Shown: positions 1 to 5,592, counted from the first letter of the stretch. The stretch is DNA of 7,641 nucleotides from Streptosporangiaceae bacterium (GCA_030038715.1 JASHSO010000216.1:1-7641); one strand, 5' to 3'. Notes: generated by a model not told the origin, from the letters alone. Program-made: numbers and translations.

Positions 1-237
1 TGCTGGTTCATGTTCACGTTCGTGCACTACCGGCCGCTCGCCTGGATCGCATTCGCCATTCTCGTGGTCACCATCGGTGCCGGACTTGGCTGGCTGGCGA
101 GAACCAAGCGGGAGACTGGGCAGCGCGACGAGGCCGGCTGGGACTTCCCGCCGCGGCTGATCGCACTGCACGGTCTGGCGGCAGCTGTCTCGATCACGCT
201 TACCGTCCTGACAGCCCTGTCAGCCAGCCACCCCTAA
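1..237 (+). CDS. Small integral membrane protein, C-terminal part (5' end outside window)
   Basis: The reading frame is open from the window edge (Cys-Trp-Phe before the Met at 10) to a TAA at 235-237, so the start is probably upstream and this is a fragment of about 78 residues. Two hydrophobic stretches are visible: one starting at LAWIAF and ending at LGWLA, and a C-terminal one starting at RLIALHGLAAA and ending at LTALSA. A charged loop rich in Arg, Lys, Glu and Asp (RTKRETGQRDE) lies between them. This fits an inner-membrane protein with at least two transmembrane helices and a very short tail. The HGLAAA-type last helix resembles small uncharacterised actinobacterial membrane proteins as I remember them, but I cannot assign a function. 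The Met at 10 could be a start, but no ribosome binding site can be judged in 9 bases. Confidence 0.6.
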   Translation, partial: CWFMFTFVHYRPLAWIAFAILVVTIGAGLGWLARTKRETGQRDEAGWDFPPRLIALHGLAAAVSITLTVLTALSASHP

Positions 238-481
238 TCCAGTATCCCAATTGTCTTAATCGAATAGGGCGGAGTAGTTGCGTACGGTACGCCTACCGTT
301 TACCGCATCGTTTCCTAGTATTCTTTCCACAGCCGGGCCATTTAGCTGGAAGTAATTGATTCTTCTCGATACGGCGGCGTATTTCTCATCCCTACCGGCT
401 CTGCCCGAGTATTGCGCGGGACTCGTCATCGCTCAAGGTCGGCATAAGGGAGCGAGGAAGTCCGACGTCTCGTGGCTTGAT
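238..481. other. AT-rich intergenic region without a convincing gene
   Basis: This stretch has visibly lower GC than the surrounding genes, roughly half AT in its first 120 bases. A TTG-initiated frame starting at 356 runs into the decayed gene at 482, but its first 42 residues have no recognisable features and no ribosome binding site. The notable element is the palindrome at 280-292, listed separately. I see no RNA gene. Confidence 0.5.
280..292. promoter_or_regulatory. Perfect palindrome, possible TetR-type operator
   Basis: GCGTAC-G-GTACGC is a perfect inverted repeat with 6-bp arms around a single central base. GTAC-containing palindromes of this size are common as TetR/AcrR operators in actinobacteria. 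A weak promoter-like pair lies just upstream: TTGTCT at 252-257 and TAGTTG at 275-280. The palindrome would then overlap the transcription start. No TetR gene lies in the window, so the regulator, if any, is elsewhere. The assignment is inference from shape only. Confidence 0.35.
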
Positions 482-899
482 ATGAAGGACACACGCGCCT
501 GCCCCCATTCGATCATCAGGCTGCGGTTGCCGACCTCGCTTCTAGCGGGGGCTACCCTGGCCGTGGCCGCCCTACTGCCGTCTGGCCATCCGCAAACGCT
601 GGGCTCCCGGCACCCGGGCGGCCATTCCGCAAGTGCCCGGCTGGCCGCTTGGACGGTGGCCAAGTGCACCGGGTAGCTTTGCCACTTGGCAGCAAGCCAA
701 CGGCGACATCGACATCACCATCAACCAGCTGCTGCCAGCAGTCGGCCGCCCAGAAGACTCATCGGTTAGCGGAGGGCCGCCGTGTTATCGCGCGCCCTCT
801 AACTCCGCCGAGACCCAGCTGGCGTCGTGGCGCCGGTCCACCATTGGTGCCAGTATCGATGCCATTCGGACTGGTCCCTCTCGGTTTGGATGCGTATGA
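482..899 (+). pseudogene. Decayed gene for a small exported/membrane-anchored protein
   Basis: From ATG at 482 the frame encodes a signal-peptide-like N-terminus: charged MKDTRACPHSIIRLR, then the hydrophobic run LLAGATLAVAALLP. It continues to LAAWTVAK and hits a TAG at 674. A different frame resumes at 693 with QANGDIDITINQL and is open to a stop at 897-899. Joining the two across a 28-nt insertion (665-692) restores a segment AWTVAK-QANGDIDITINQL. I remember this pattern (AWTV..-..DGDI.VTI.QL) from a family of small secreted actinobacterial proteins of about 140 residues, and the joined length here is similar. After about 740 the similarity fades, and a further frameshift is possible because the third frame reads AQKTHRLAEGRR there. 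The function of the family is unknown to me. The pseudogene call rests on recall and frame inspection, not on an alignment. Confidence 0.45.
659..690. repeat. 8-bp inverted repeat (hairpin) at the frameshift site
   Basis: GCCAAGTG at 659-666 is perfectly complementary to CACTTGGC at 683-690, with a 16-nt loop. The right arm lies inside the 28 nt that interrupt the reading frame of the decayed gene. Confidence 0.6.
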
Positions 900-943
900 T
901 CGCCGCGTGCCGGAGAACGGAGTTACGTCTGAATGCTGACGCC

Positions 944-950
944 GGAGAGG
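944..950 (+). promoter_or_regulatory. Ribosome binding site deciding the TTG start at 962
   Basis: GGAGAGG, a good anti-16S match, sits 11 nt before the TTG at 962. The upstream in-frame starts (GTG 827, ATG 890, ATG 896) have no comparable motif. The choice is supported by the lipoprotein signal peptide that begins directly at 962. Confidence 0.5.
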
Positions 951-961
951 CGGGTTGTCAG

Positions 962-2170
962 TTGATCCGGCTCTGCCTTCGCCAGGGCGTTGGCGTGATC
1001 GTGTCAGCTGCCGCGGTCATTAGCTTGGGCGCCTGCTCGTCTGCTGCATCGCATCGGGCAACCGCAGCGTTGAGCGAGGCCTGTTCCACGAGCGTGGCGG
1101 CTGGCAGGCTGCTGCCGGCACGGCGGCCGGTGACCATGCCGGTTCCAGGGCACCCCACTGCGGTGCTTGGTACAGCAGATGGCAAATGGGCTTTCGCGTC
1201 CGTCTCCACGGCCACCGGCGGCGAGATCGCGGTGATCTCACTACGCCGCCAAACGCCGCGCCTGGTCCGCACGGTTGATCTGCCGAGCAATCTGGACTAC
1301 GCGTTCGGGATGGCGATGACCCATGACGGTCGGTTGCTCCTGGTGGCCGCCTACAACGCAACGGCGGTGCTCAGGGTGTCGGCGCTGGAGGACGGCGGTC
1401 GTGAACCGGTGGCAGGGGTGCTTACCGACGCCGGCGCGGGGCAGTTCGAGGTTGCCGTCTCGGGCGATGACCGGTATGTCTTCGTCACCGATGAGACCAC
1501 TGGCGGCCTCAGCGTGTTTGACCTGGCAACGGCTCTGCGTCGTGGCTTCTCGGCTCGCGGGGTCGCGGTCGGTATCGTGCCGCTTGCGACTGGCGCTGTA
1601 GGCGTAGCCATGTCGCCGGGCGGTGGACGGTTGTACGTGACGACCTACGGCGCCGCTGGTCGGCACGGACGGCTGTGGGTCATCGATACAGCCCGCGCCG
1701 AAAGTGGTGCTGACGCCGGAGCGGTACTGGGTGATGCGCCAGCCGGCTGCCAGCCGGTTCGCGTGGCGGTGTCGCCGGACGGCCGTACCGTGTGGGTGAC
1801 GGCATTGCAGTCCAATGCGCTGCTGGGCTTCTCCGCTGCCGCTCTGCTAGATGATCCCGCCCATGCGCTGCGGGCAGTGGTGCGGGTGGGATCCGAGCCG
1901 GTCGGCTTGCTCTTGGTCGAAGACGGGCGGCTGGCGCTGATCGCTAACTCCAACCGCGGCCTGGTGTCGGGCACGGGAAGTGATGTCCCGCAGACCGTCA
2001 GCGTCGTCAGTATCGCGGCGGCGCTTGCGCACCGGCCGGCGCTGCTGGGCGCCGTGCCGGCAGGCCTGTTCCCGCGCGACCTCTCCCTCGATCAGGCCAC
2101 CGGCCAGGTCCTGCTGGGCAACTTCAATTCCGGCACCATCGAAATGTTCCCGGTCCCGACAGTCCGCTGA
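962..2170 (+). CDS. Lipoprotein with seven-bladed beta-propeller (YncE/YVTN-like)
   Basis: Product of 402 residues from TTG at 962. The N-terminus is a textbook lipoprotein signal: IRLCLRQ, the hydrophobic run VGVIVSAAAVISL, and lipobox LGAC with the acylated Cys at residue 25, followed by SSAAS. The mature protein should be anchored to the outer face of the membrane. Seven propeller-type repeats can be read, each with a small-residue/turn/beta-strand pattern: HPTAVLGTADGKWAFAS, FGMAMTHDGRLLLVA, FEVAVSGDDRYVFVTDE, VGVAMSPGGGRLYVTTY, VRVAVSPDGRTVWVTA, VGLLLVEDGRLALIAN and PRDLSLDQATGQVLLGN. This matches the YVTN/YncE and lactonase-like propeller superfamily. There is no clear catalytic signature, so binding, scaffolding or lactone hydrolysis all remain possible. 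Longer in-frame starts at 827, 890 and 896 would add 24-45 residues of non-signal-like sequence and were rejected. It stands alone on its strand and converges with the gene at 3130-2297. Confidence 0.85.
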   Translation: MIRLCLRQGVGVIVSAAAVISLGACSSAASHRATAALSEACSTSVAAGRLLPARRPVTMPVPGHPTAVLGTADGKWAFASVSTATGGEIAVISLRRQTPRLVRTVDLPSNLDYAFGMAMTHDGRLLLVAAYNATAVLRVSALEDGGREPVAGVLTDAGAGQFEVAVSGDDRYVFVTDETTGGLSVFDLATALRRGFSARGVAVGIVPLATGAVGVAMSPGGGRLYVTTYGAAGRHGRLWVIDTARAESGADAGAVLGDAPAGCQPVRVAVSPDGRTVWVTALQSNALLGFSAAALLDDPAHALRAVVRVGSEPVGLLLVEDGRLALIANSNRGLVSGTGSDVPQTVSVVSIAAALAHRPALLGAVPAGLFPRDLSLDQATGQVLLGNFNSGTIEMFPVPTVR

Positions 2171-2187
2171 TGGCGTCGCTACGCCGT
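2170..2187. terminator. Hairpin directly after the lipoprotein stop codon
   Basis: GGCGT-CGCT-ACGCC (2172-2185) forms a 5-bp stem with a tetraloop. It can be extended by a T·G wobble and an A-T pair to 2170-2187. It lies immediately at the stop codon and lacks a U-tract, as is usual for actinobacterial terminators. Confidence 0.35.
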
Positions 2188-2188
2188 G

Positions 2189-2210
2189 GCACGAAGTCGC
2201 GTGGTCGTGC
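2189..2210. terminator. Second hairpin between convergent genes
   Basis: GCACGA (2189-2194) pairs perfectly with TCGTGC (2205-2210) around a 10-nt loop. It sits just after the previous hairpin, between two convergent genes. It may act in either direction, but there is no U-tract, so function is uncertain. Confidence 0.3.
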
Positions 2211-2296
2211 TGACCGGCAAACACGAGACTCCTGATGCAGTATCGCGTGTGGCCGCGCCGGCAGGCTGCGGTAATCGGGGACGCCTTGGTTATGGG

Positions 2297-3130
2297 TTAA
2301 TAACGAAGGTCAGCCACCAATCCGTAGTGGTCGGATATCTGTTCCTGCGCGGCGGGCCTGTTCCCGAGTAGCTGGCAGCTGACCGGGTGTCCGACACCAC
2401 CCCGCCGTGGCCAGGCTGAGAGGATGTAGTCAAACCGCCGATCCGGGTACAATCCGACCGCAGCCAGCGGATTACGGTTCGACCATGTATAGCCCGCAGA
2501 CCCGTCGCCGGCCATTTCCCAGCTGTCGTAGAAAACCATGCCCGGCCCTGCCGTGGCTGCACGGCCGGTGAGCATCCTGATCTCGTCGGAGTCCGGGCCC
2601 GCGTTGAAGTCACCGCAGACAATGACCAGATCGCGACGGTAGGCGACTTGGTTGATGAAGCTGACCAGTTGTCTCACTTGGTCTTGGCGGGTGGCGCTGG
2701 CGTCCAGCGGATAGTCGAGCATGACCGCGAACAGCTGGATAGGTCCTCGATCCCCGCTGATCGTGACGTGTAGCACCTGGCCGTGACCCGTGCCGTCTTC
2801 AGCGTGCAGTGAGCGCCGTTGCGGCTCAGACATCCGCCATCGGCTGACGAGCCCGATCCCTGATAGCCAGTCTTCTTGTTGCCAGTCACCAGCGAAGAGG
2901 TGGTATGGCAGACCCAGCCGGTCTGCTATCCGCTCCGCCTGGTCCGATGCGCCGCGGCGCCAGGCCTCGATGAGGCAGATAACGTCCGGCGCGGCCTTGG
3001 CAAGGATGTCTTCGAGTCCAGCCTGTCTTGTTTCGTGGCTGGCCCCATACCGTCCCCAGACATTCCATGTCACCACTCGGACCGTCGACTCAACGACCGG
3101 TCCGTACGGGGCATAAGGATCGAAGCTCAC
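2297..3130 (-). CDS. Endonuclease/exonuclease/phosphatase (EEP, DNase I-like) family hydrolase
   Basis: Product of 277 residues from GTG at 3130, in a metal-dependent phosphoesterase fold. Landmarks are: VTWNVWGRYG with Asn23; DVICLIEAW with the metal ligand Glu55; CGDFNAGPDSDEIR with Asp174 and Asn176; RRFDYIL with Asp234; and the C-terminal SDHYGLVADL with the Asp267-His268 pair. Together these are the core EEP active site. The substrate cannot be told from sequence: the family includes nucleases, phospholipid phosphatases and sphingomyelinases. The mid-domain position that usually reads THL reads VML here (136-138), so the extra His of DNase I and neutral sphingomyelinases is absent. No signal peptide is visible, so the enzyme is probably cytoplasmic. 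I prefer GTG 3130 because the upstream 30 residues (to 3220) are Arg/Ala/Pro-rich and carry no motif. A longer start cannot be excluded, as there is no strong ribosome binding site. Confidence 0.85.
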   Translation of the reverse strand: MSFDPYAPYGPVVESTVRVVTWNVWGRYGASHETRQAGLEDILAKAAPDVICLIEAWRRGASDQAERIADRLGLPYHLFAGDWQQEDWLSGIGLVSRWRMSEPQRRSLHAEDGTGHGQVLHVTISGDRGPIQLFAVMLDYPLDASATRQDQVRQLVSFINQVAYRRDLVIVCGDFNAGPDSDEIRMLTGRAATAGPGMVFYDSWEMAGDGSAGYTWSNRNPLAAVGLYPDRRFDYILSAWPRRGGVGHPVSCQLLGNRPAAQEQISDHYGLVADLRY

Positions 3131-3436
3131 TCCGCGAGTATCCCGTAGCCGTGCTGGTGAGTCGGAACGGCACCGGGCACGCGGGGCGGCTCTTCGCGAC
3201 CTGATGACGCCGATGGGCACGACAGCGAGTGTGCCGCGGCGGTCGCCGCTGTGGTGTCTTGCCGCGACGCTCCGCAGGTAGCCACCCCGCTACGTCGAGG
3301 CAGGCCCGTACGGATGCTCGGCAGGGGCGCGGGCTTGAGCGCGGATAGGCTTGGCGCGAAGGCGGTGATCACGCCGGCAAGCCGATCGGGGAATGCACGG
3401 CTGCCGCGGTGTTTTATCTCGGAGCGGCTGACACGG
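3131..3436. other. Intergenic region; possible small minus-strand ORF
   Basis: No recognisable gene lies between the EEP start and the tRNA. A minus-strand frame from GTG 3372 to TGA 3127 (81 residues, rich in Ala, Pro and Ser) ends in a GTGA overlap with the EEP start, a layout typical of translational coupling. Its composition is not strongly coding-like, its start lacks a clear ribosome binding site, and I recognise no domain. A short palindrome, GTGATCAC, lies at 3365-3372. Downstream of the tRNA (3400-3436) I see no clear terminator hairpin. Confidence 0.35.
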
Positions 3437-3507
3437 AGCGGGTGACGAGAATCGAACTCGCACTATCAGCTTGGGAAGCTGACGTTCTGCCATTGAACTA
3501 CACCCGC
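3437..3507 (-). tRNA. tRNA-Gly (anticodon CCC)
   Basis: The minus strand folds into a complete 71-nt cloverleaf. The acceptor stem is GCGGGTG/CACCCGC with discriminator T. The D-stem is GTTC/GAAC. The anticodon stem is TCAGC/GCTGA around loop TTCCCAA, giving anticodon CCC at 3475-3473. The T-arm is GCGAG/CTCGT around loop TTCGATT. It decodes GGG glycine codons. The 3' end continues CCG, not CCA, so CCA must be added after transcription, as for most actinobacterial tRNAs. It is divergent from dcd. tRNA-Gly genes are known integration targets, but no second copy of its 3' end is visible in the window. Confidence 0.97.
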
Positions 3508-3588
3508 AGGGCCGACCACGTGCGGCCGCCGAATTACCAAAGGTACGACGGCCCGGCCGGACACTGCGCGCAATGCTACCGGAACGGG

Positions 3589-3594
3589 TAGGTT
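3589..3594 (+). promoter_or_regulatory. Candidate -10 element for a near-leaderless dcd transcript
   Basis: TAGGTT fits the actinobacterial TANNNT -10 pattern and ends 8 nt before the GTG start of dcd. Transcription would begin at about 3601-3603, leaving a 0-2 nt leader. There is no Shine-Dalgarno sequence between it and the start. A matching -35 is not evident. Confidence 0.4.
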
Positions 3595-3602
3595 AGCAAG
3601 TC

Positions 3603-4178
3603 GTGCTGCTATCCGATCGCGACATCAAGGCCGAAGTGGAGTCGGGCCGGGTGCGCCTGGACCCGTACGAGGCAGATCTGATCCAGCCATCCAGTATCGA
3701 TGTTCGGCTCGACCGGTTCTTCCGGGTGTTTGAGAATCACCGCTACCCGCATATCGACCCGGCCGTCGAACAACCCGACCTGACCAGGCTGATCGAGCCG
3801 GACGGTGACGATCCGTTCGTGCTGCATCCTGGCGAGTTTGTGCTCGCCTCCACCTACGAGGTCATCACGCTGCCGGACGACGTCGCCGGGCGGCTGGAAG
3901 GCAAGAGCTCGCTTGGCCGCCTGGGCCTGCTTACTCACTCCACCGCCGGCTGGATCGACCCGGGCTTCTCCGGCCACGTGACGCTGGAGCTGTCCAACGT
4001 AGCCACTTTGCCGATCAAGCTATGGCCGGGAATGAAGATCGGCCAGCTGTGCCTGTTCCGCTGCAGCTCTCCGGCCGAGCATCCGTACGGCTCTGCGGTT
4101 TACGGCTCGCGGTACCAGGACCAGCGCGGACCGACTCCGTCCAAGTCTTACCTGAACTTCTACCGGGCCAAAGTTTGA
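3603..4178 (+). CDS. dcd: dCTP deaminase, probably bifunctional (dUMP-forming)
   Basis: Full-length product of 191 residues from GTG at 3603 to TGA. Dcd deaminates dCTP in the pyrimidine deoxynucleotide pathway toward dTTP. The bifunctional actinobacterial and archaeal type goes directly to dUMP plus pyrophosphate, avoiding free dUTP. Diagnostic segments are: the start [27 protein letters not shown] (28-37); [12 protein letters not shown] (73-84); [19 protein letters not shown] (99-117); [15 protein letters not shown] with catalytic Glu129; WPGMKIGQL (141-149); and the C-terminal [17 protein letters not shown] lid region. The [16 protein letters not shown] stretch follows the M. tuberculosis enzyme, which is bifunctional, rather than the E. 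coli deaminase-only form. That is why I infer the combined activity. The enzyme is a cytoplasmic homotrimer in the family. There is no ribosome binding site; see the near-leaderless promoter candidate. A tRNA-Gly gene lies divergently 95 nt upstream. Confidence 0.97.
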   Translation: MLLSDRDIKAEVESGRVRLDPYEADLIQPSSIDVRLDRFFRVFENHRYPHIDPAVEQPDLTRLIEPDGDDPFVLHPGEFVLASTYEVITLPDDVAGRLEGKSSLGRLGLLTHSTAGWIDPGFSGHVTLELSNVATLPIKLWPGMKIGQLCLFRCSSPAEHPYGSAVYGSRYQDQRGPTPSKSYLNFYRAKV

Positions 4179-4251
4179 ACTCAGCTTCGGCCGATACGTT
4201 TCCGAACAGTGGCGCACGTGGCGGGGCGGTGTCATGGCCAGGCCGTCGGCC

Positions 4252-4283
4252 GCGGCCAGGCTGGACTGGCTGAGCCAGGCCGC
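4252..4283. terminator. Hairpin region downstream of dcd
   Basis: CTGGCT-G-AGCCAG (4266-4278) is a perfect short palindrome. Around it, GCGGCC (4252-4257) can pair with GGCCGC (4278-4283), so alternative stems compete. It lies about 75 nt after the dcd stop and 100 nt before the next start. It could terminate dcd or shape the leader of the next gene. There is no U-tract. Confidence 0.3.
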
Positions 4284-4384
4284 TGGTCGGCCGATTTCAC
4301 GCCCTCGTTACCCGCCCGAATCAGTTCGGCAACGGGACCACGCCATCGTCGAGGGACGCTCAACACAGACTGGAGGCCTGCTTG

Positions 4385-4669
4385 ATGGCCATGTGGCGGA
4401 TAAGAGTGAACCTGTCTGACGATCCGCGCAGCCGCGCGCGGCTCGACGAAGTCCTGTCCAGTCAGAAGATCAGGACCGTCCAGCTGACTCCTCGCGCGGG
4501 GGCTGCGTCCGAGCTATCTGGCGATGTCATCCTGGAATTGCCGCATGACGAAGAACTCGGCCAGATGCTCGCCGCGCTGCACACAATCAGCCCGCAGGTG
4601 TTCGTGAGCCGCGCCACGCAGGACAGCCACGTCCCAGAGGGCGCCCTCAGCTCGCTGGCCGCCGATTAG
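4385..4669 (+). CDS. Small protein with predicted ACT-like (beta-alpha-beta-beta-alpha-beta) fold
   Basis: Product of 94 residues from ATG at 4385, chosen because GGAGG at 4372-4376 sits an ideal 8 nt upstream. The pattern of secondary structure reads: strand WRIRVNLS (4-11), helix PRSRARLDEVLSSQ (14-27), strand IRTVQLTP (29-36), strand GDVILELP (46-53), helix DEELGQMLAALHTIS (55-69), strand QVFVSRA (71-77), then a polar tail. This order and the DDP.SRARL turn resemble ACT small-molecule-binding domains, though the typical Gly of the ligand-binding turn is replaced by Arg. There is no enzyme domain attached, no signal peptide and no membrane segment. The function is unknown; a stand-alone regulatory or amino-acid-sensing subunit is a guess. 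Its TAG stop overlaps the TAA stop of the convergent merR gene by 3 nt. Confidence 0.8.
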   Translation: MAMWRIRVNLSDDPRSRARLDEVLSSQKIRTVQLTPRAGAASELSGDVILELPHDEELGQMLAALHTISPQVFVSRATQDSHVPEGALSSLAAD

Positions 4670-4995
4670 GTGTCGGCGCCCCGAGCGCGGGCCTGCCTCA
4701 GGGCGATTCGCAGTGCGTCGCACTCGGCTTCCAGCTCGCGCACCCGTGCCTCTAGCTCAAGCACCCGGCGAATCGCTGGCAACGTCATGCCGCCACCGGC
4801 GAGTTCGACCACGTACCTGACGATGAAGACCTCGTTCCTGGTGTAACGGCGCTGGCCGCCAGCAGACCTGGACGGCCGCACGACGCGGAACTCGTCTAGC
4901 CGCCGCAGGAAAGCCTGCTGGACGTCCAGCATCTCCGAAACCTGGCCGACCGTGAACAACGGCGTGTTCGCATCGTCCAGCGGCAGCGATGCCAC
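4666..4995 (-). CDS. MerR-family regulator, HspR-like, paired with hsp20
   Basis: Product of 109 residues from GTG at 4995. The start is fixed by GGGAGG (5006-5001) 5 nt upstream; longer frames to 5103 would run back through the intergenic hairpin. The layout is: a winged helix-turn-helix at about 13-55 (LFTVGQVSEMLDVQQAFLRRLDEF then wing RSAGGQRRYTRNEV), a short linker with GGGMTLPAIRRVL, and a C-terminal coiled coil at 79-104 (LELEARVRELEAECDALRI...) for dimerisation. There is no effector-binding domain, as in HspR proteins that repress heat-shock genes together with a chaperone. It lies 132 nt downstream of hsp20 on the same strand, so autoregulation of an hsp20-merR unit is likely. The single Cys at 92 lies in the coiled coil and does not suggest metal sensing. 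An exact orthology to HspR is not proven; MerR regulators next to hsp20 are common in actinobacteria. Confidence 0.87.
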   Translation of the reverse strand: MASLPLDDANTPLFTVGQVSEMLDVQQAFLRRLDEFRVVRPSRSAGGQRRYTRNEVFIVRYVVELAGGGMTLPAIRRVLELEARVRELEAECDALRIALRQARARGADT

Positions 4996-5000
4996 AACTT

Positions 5001-5006
5001 CCTCCC
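5001..5006 (-). promoter_or_regulatory. Ribosome binding site for merR (decides GTG 4995)
   Basis: On the minus strand GGGAGG is followed by AAGTT and then GTG. This fixes the start and shortens the protein by 36 residues compared with the longest frame. Confidence 0.7.
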
Positions 5007-5081
5007 TTGCACGGCCGATTCCGCTGGCTCCGGCGCCTCGCGCCGGTCTGCGCCTTGCTGAATCTATGTTTACCGGCCGAA

Positions 5082-5108
5082 GGCCCGTGCGAACGAGCTG
5101 CACGGGCC
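5082..5108 (-). terminator. Strong 9-bp hairpin between hsp20 and merR
   Basis: GGCCCGTGC (5082-5090) and GCACGGGCC (5100-5108) are perfectly complementary with a 9-nt loop. The hairpin begins 20 nt after the hsp20 stop. It lacks a following U-tract on the minus strand, but the downstream bases turn AT-rich (GTAAACATAGATTC), where TAGATT could be a -10 for a separate merR promoter. It may be a partial terminator or an mRNA-stabilising 3' end for hsp20. Confidence 0.6.
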
Positions 5109-5127
5109 CCGGCAGGCCATCGCTAAC

Positions 5128-5538
5128 TCAGGCCGTGACAGCGGCCTTCGCCGGCGTGCTGATCTCGACCTTGCGGGGCAGCGCCCGCTCAGTCAGCGGC
5201 ACTGTGACCCGTAGCACGCCGCCGTCGTAGGACGCGGCGATCTTGTCAGCGTCCACGCTGTCGGACAGCCGGACCCTCCTGGTGAAGGAGCCCATGACGC
5301 GCTCCCTGACGAACGGCTTCTCGTTCTCGGTGTACTCCTCCGACCGCCGCGCACTGACGCTCAGCACGCCCCGGTCGACGGTGACCTCGATGCTCTCCGG
5401 GTCGACGCCCGGCAGGTCAAACCGAAGTTCGAACTCGCCCTCGCGCCGGATCGCGTCCATCCGCATGGCCGCGTAGCCATCCGCGGTCCGGAGCACCCGG
5501 TGAAACTCCGCGAACGGGTCGAATGATGTGAGCTGCAT
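5128..5538 (-). CDS. Small heat-shock protein, Hsp20/alpha-crystallin family
   Basis: Product of 136 residues from ATG at 5538, chosen because GGAGGG (5551-5546) lies 7 nt upstream; an earlier in-frame ATG at 5559 lacks a site. It is an ATP-independent cytoplasmic holdase that binds unfolding proteins and forms oligomers. Domains are: a short N-terminal arm with LTSFDPFAEFHRVL (3-16); and the alpha-crystallin domain at about 28-125 with FELRFDLPGVDPESIEVTVDRGVLSVSA, then ERVMGSFTRRVRL, then the family signature GGVLRVTVP (106-114). A C-terminal VEI (124-126) stands in for the I-X-I motif used in oligomer assembly. Length and motifs fit the bacterial HSP18/Acr class. It is the first gene of a likely two-gene unit with the MerR regulator downstream. 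The region upstream carries a promoter-like element overlapped by inverted repeats, consistent with repression until heat shock. Confidence 0.95.
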   Translation of the reverse strand: MQLTSFDPFAEFHRVLRTADGYAAMRMDAIRREGEFELRFDLPGVDPESIEVTVDRGVLSVSARRSEEYTENEKPFVRERVMGSFTRRVRLSDSVDADKIAASYDGGVLRVTVPLTERALPRKVEISTPAKAAVTA

Positions 5539-5580
5539 GCCCAAACCCTCCAGTTGCATGGCCCTGAGCCTGCTTGCCCA

Positions 5581-5592
5581 GGTTACCTAACC
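5581..5592. promoter_or_regulatory. Small palindrome GGTTA-CC-TAACC in the hsp20 leader
   Basis: Perfect 5-bp arms around two bases, 43 nt before the hsp20 start codon. The TAACC half recurs at 5606-5610, 18 bp away, as a direct repeat inside the next operator candidate. It may be a second regulator-binding site or a leader hairpin. Confidence 0.3.

Noticed and set aside
827..961. N-terminal extension of the lipoprotein from GTG 827 or ATG 890/896
   Set aside because: It has no ribosome binding site, and it would bury the lipoprotein signal peptide that starts at 962.
1241..1666. Minus-strand frames opposite the propeller lipoprotein (also 958-1290, 1020-1361, 1645-1974, 1847-2224)
   Set aside because: They are shadows of the sense gene with low-complexity composition and no ribosome binding sites.
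3437..3507. tRNA-Gly as an attachment site of an integrated element
   Set aside because: No repeat of the tRNA 3' end, no integrase and no phage or plasmid genes are seen in the window.
4022..4273. Plus-strand frame overlapping the end of dcd
   Set aside because: It is an out-of-frame shadow inside dcd, with no independent support.
4234..4419. Plus-strand frame of 61 codons between dcd and the ACT-like gene
   Set aside because: It overlaps the well-supported start at 4385, spans the hairpin region and has no domain or good ribosome binding site.
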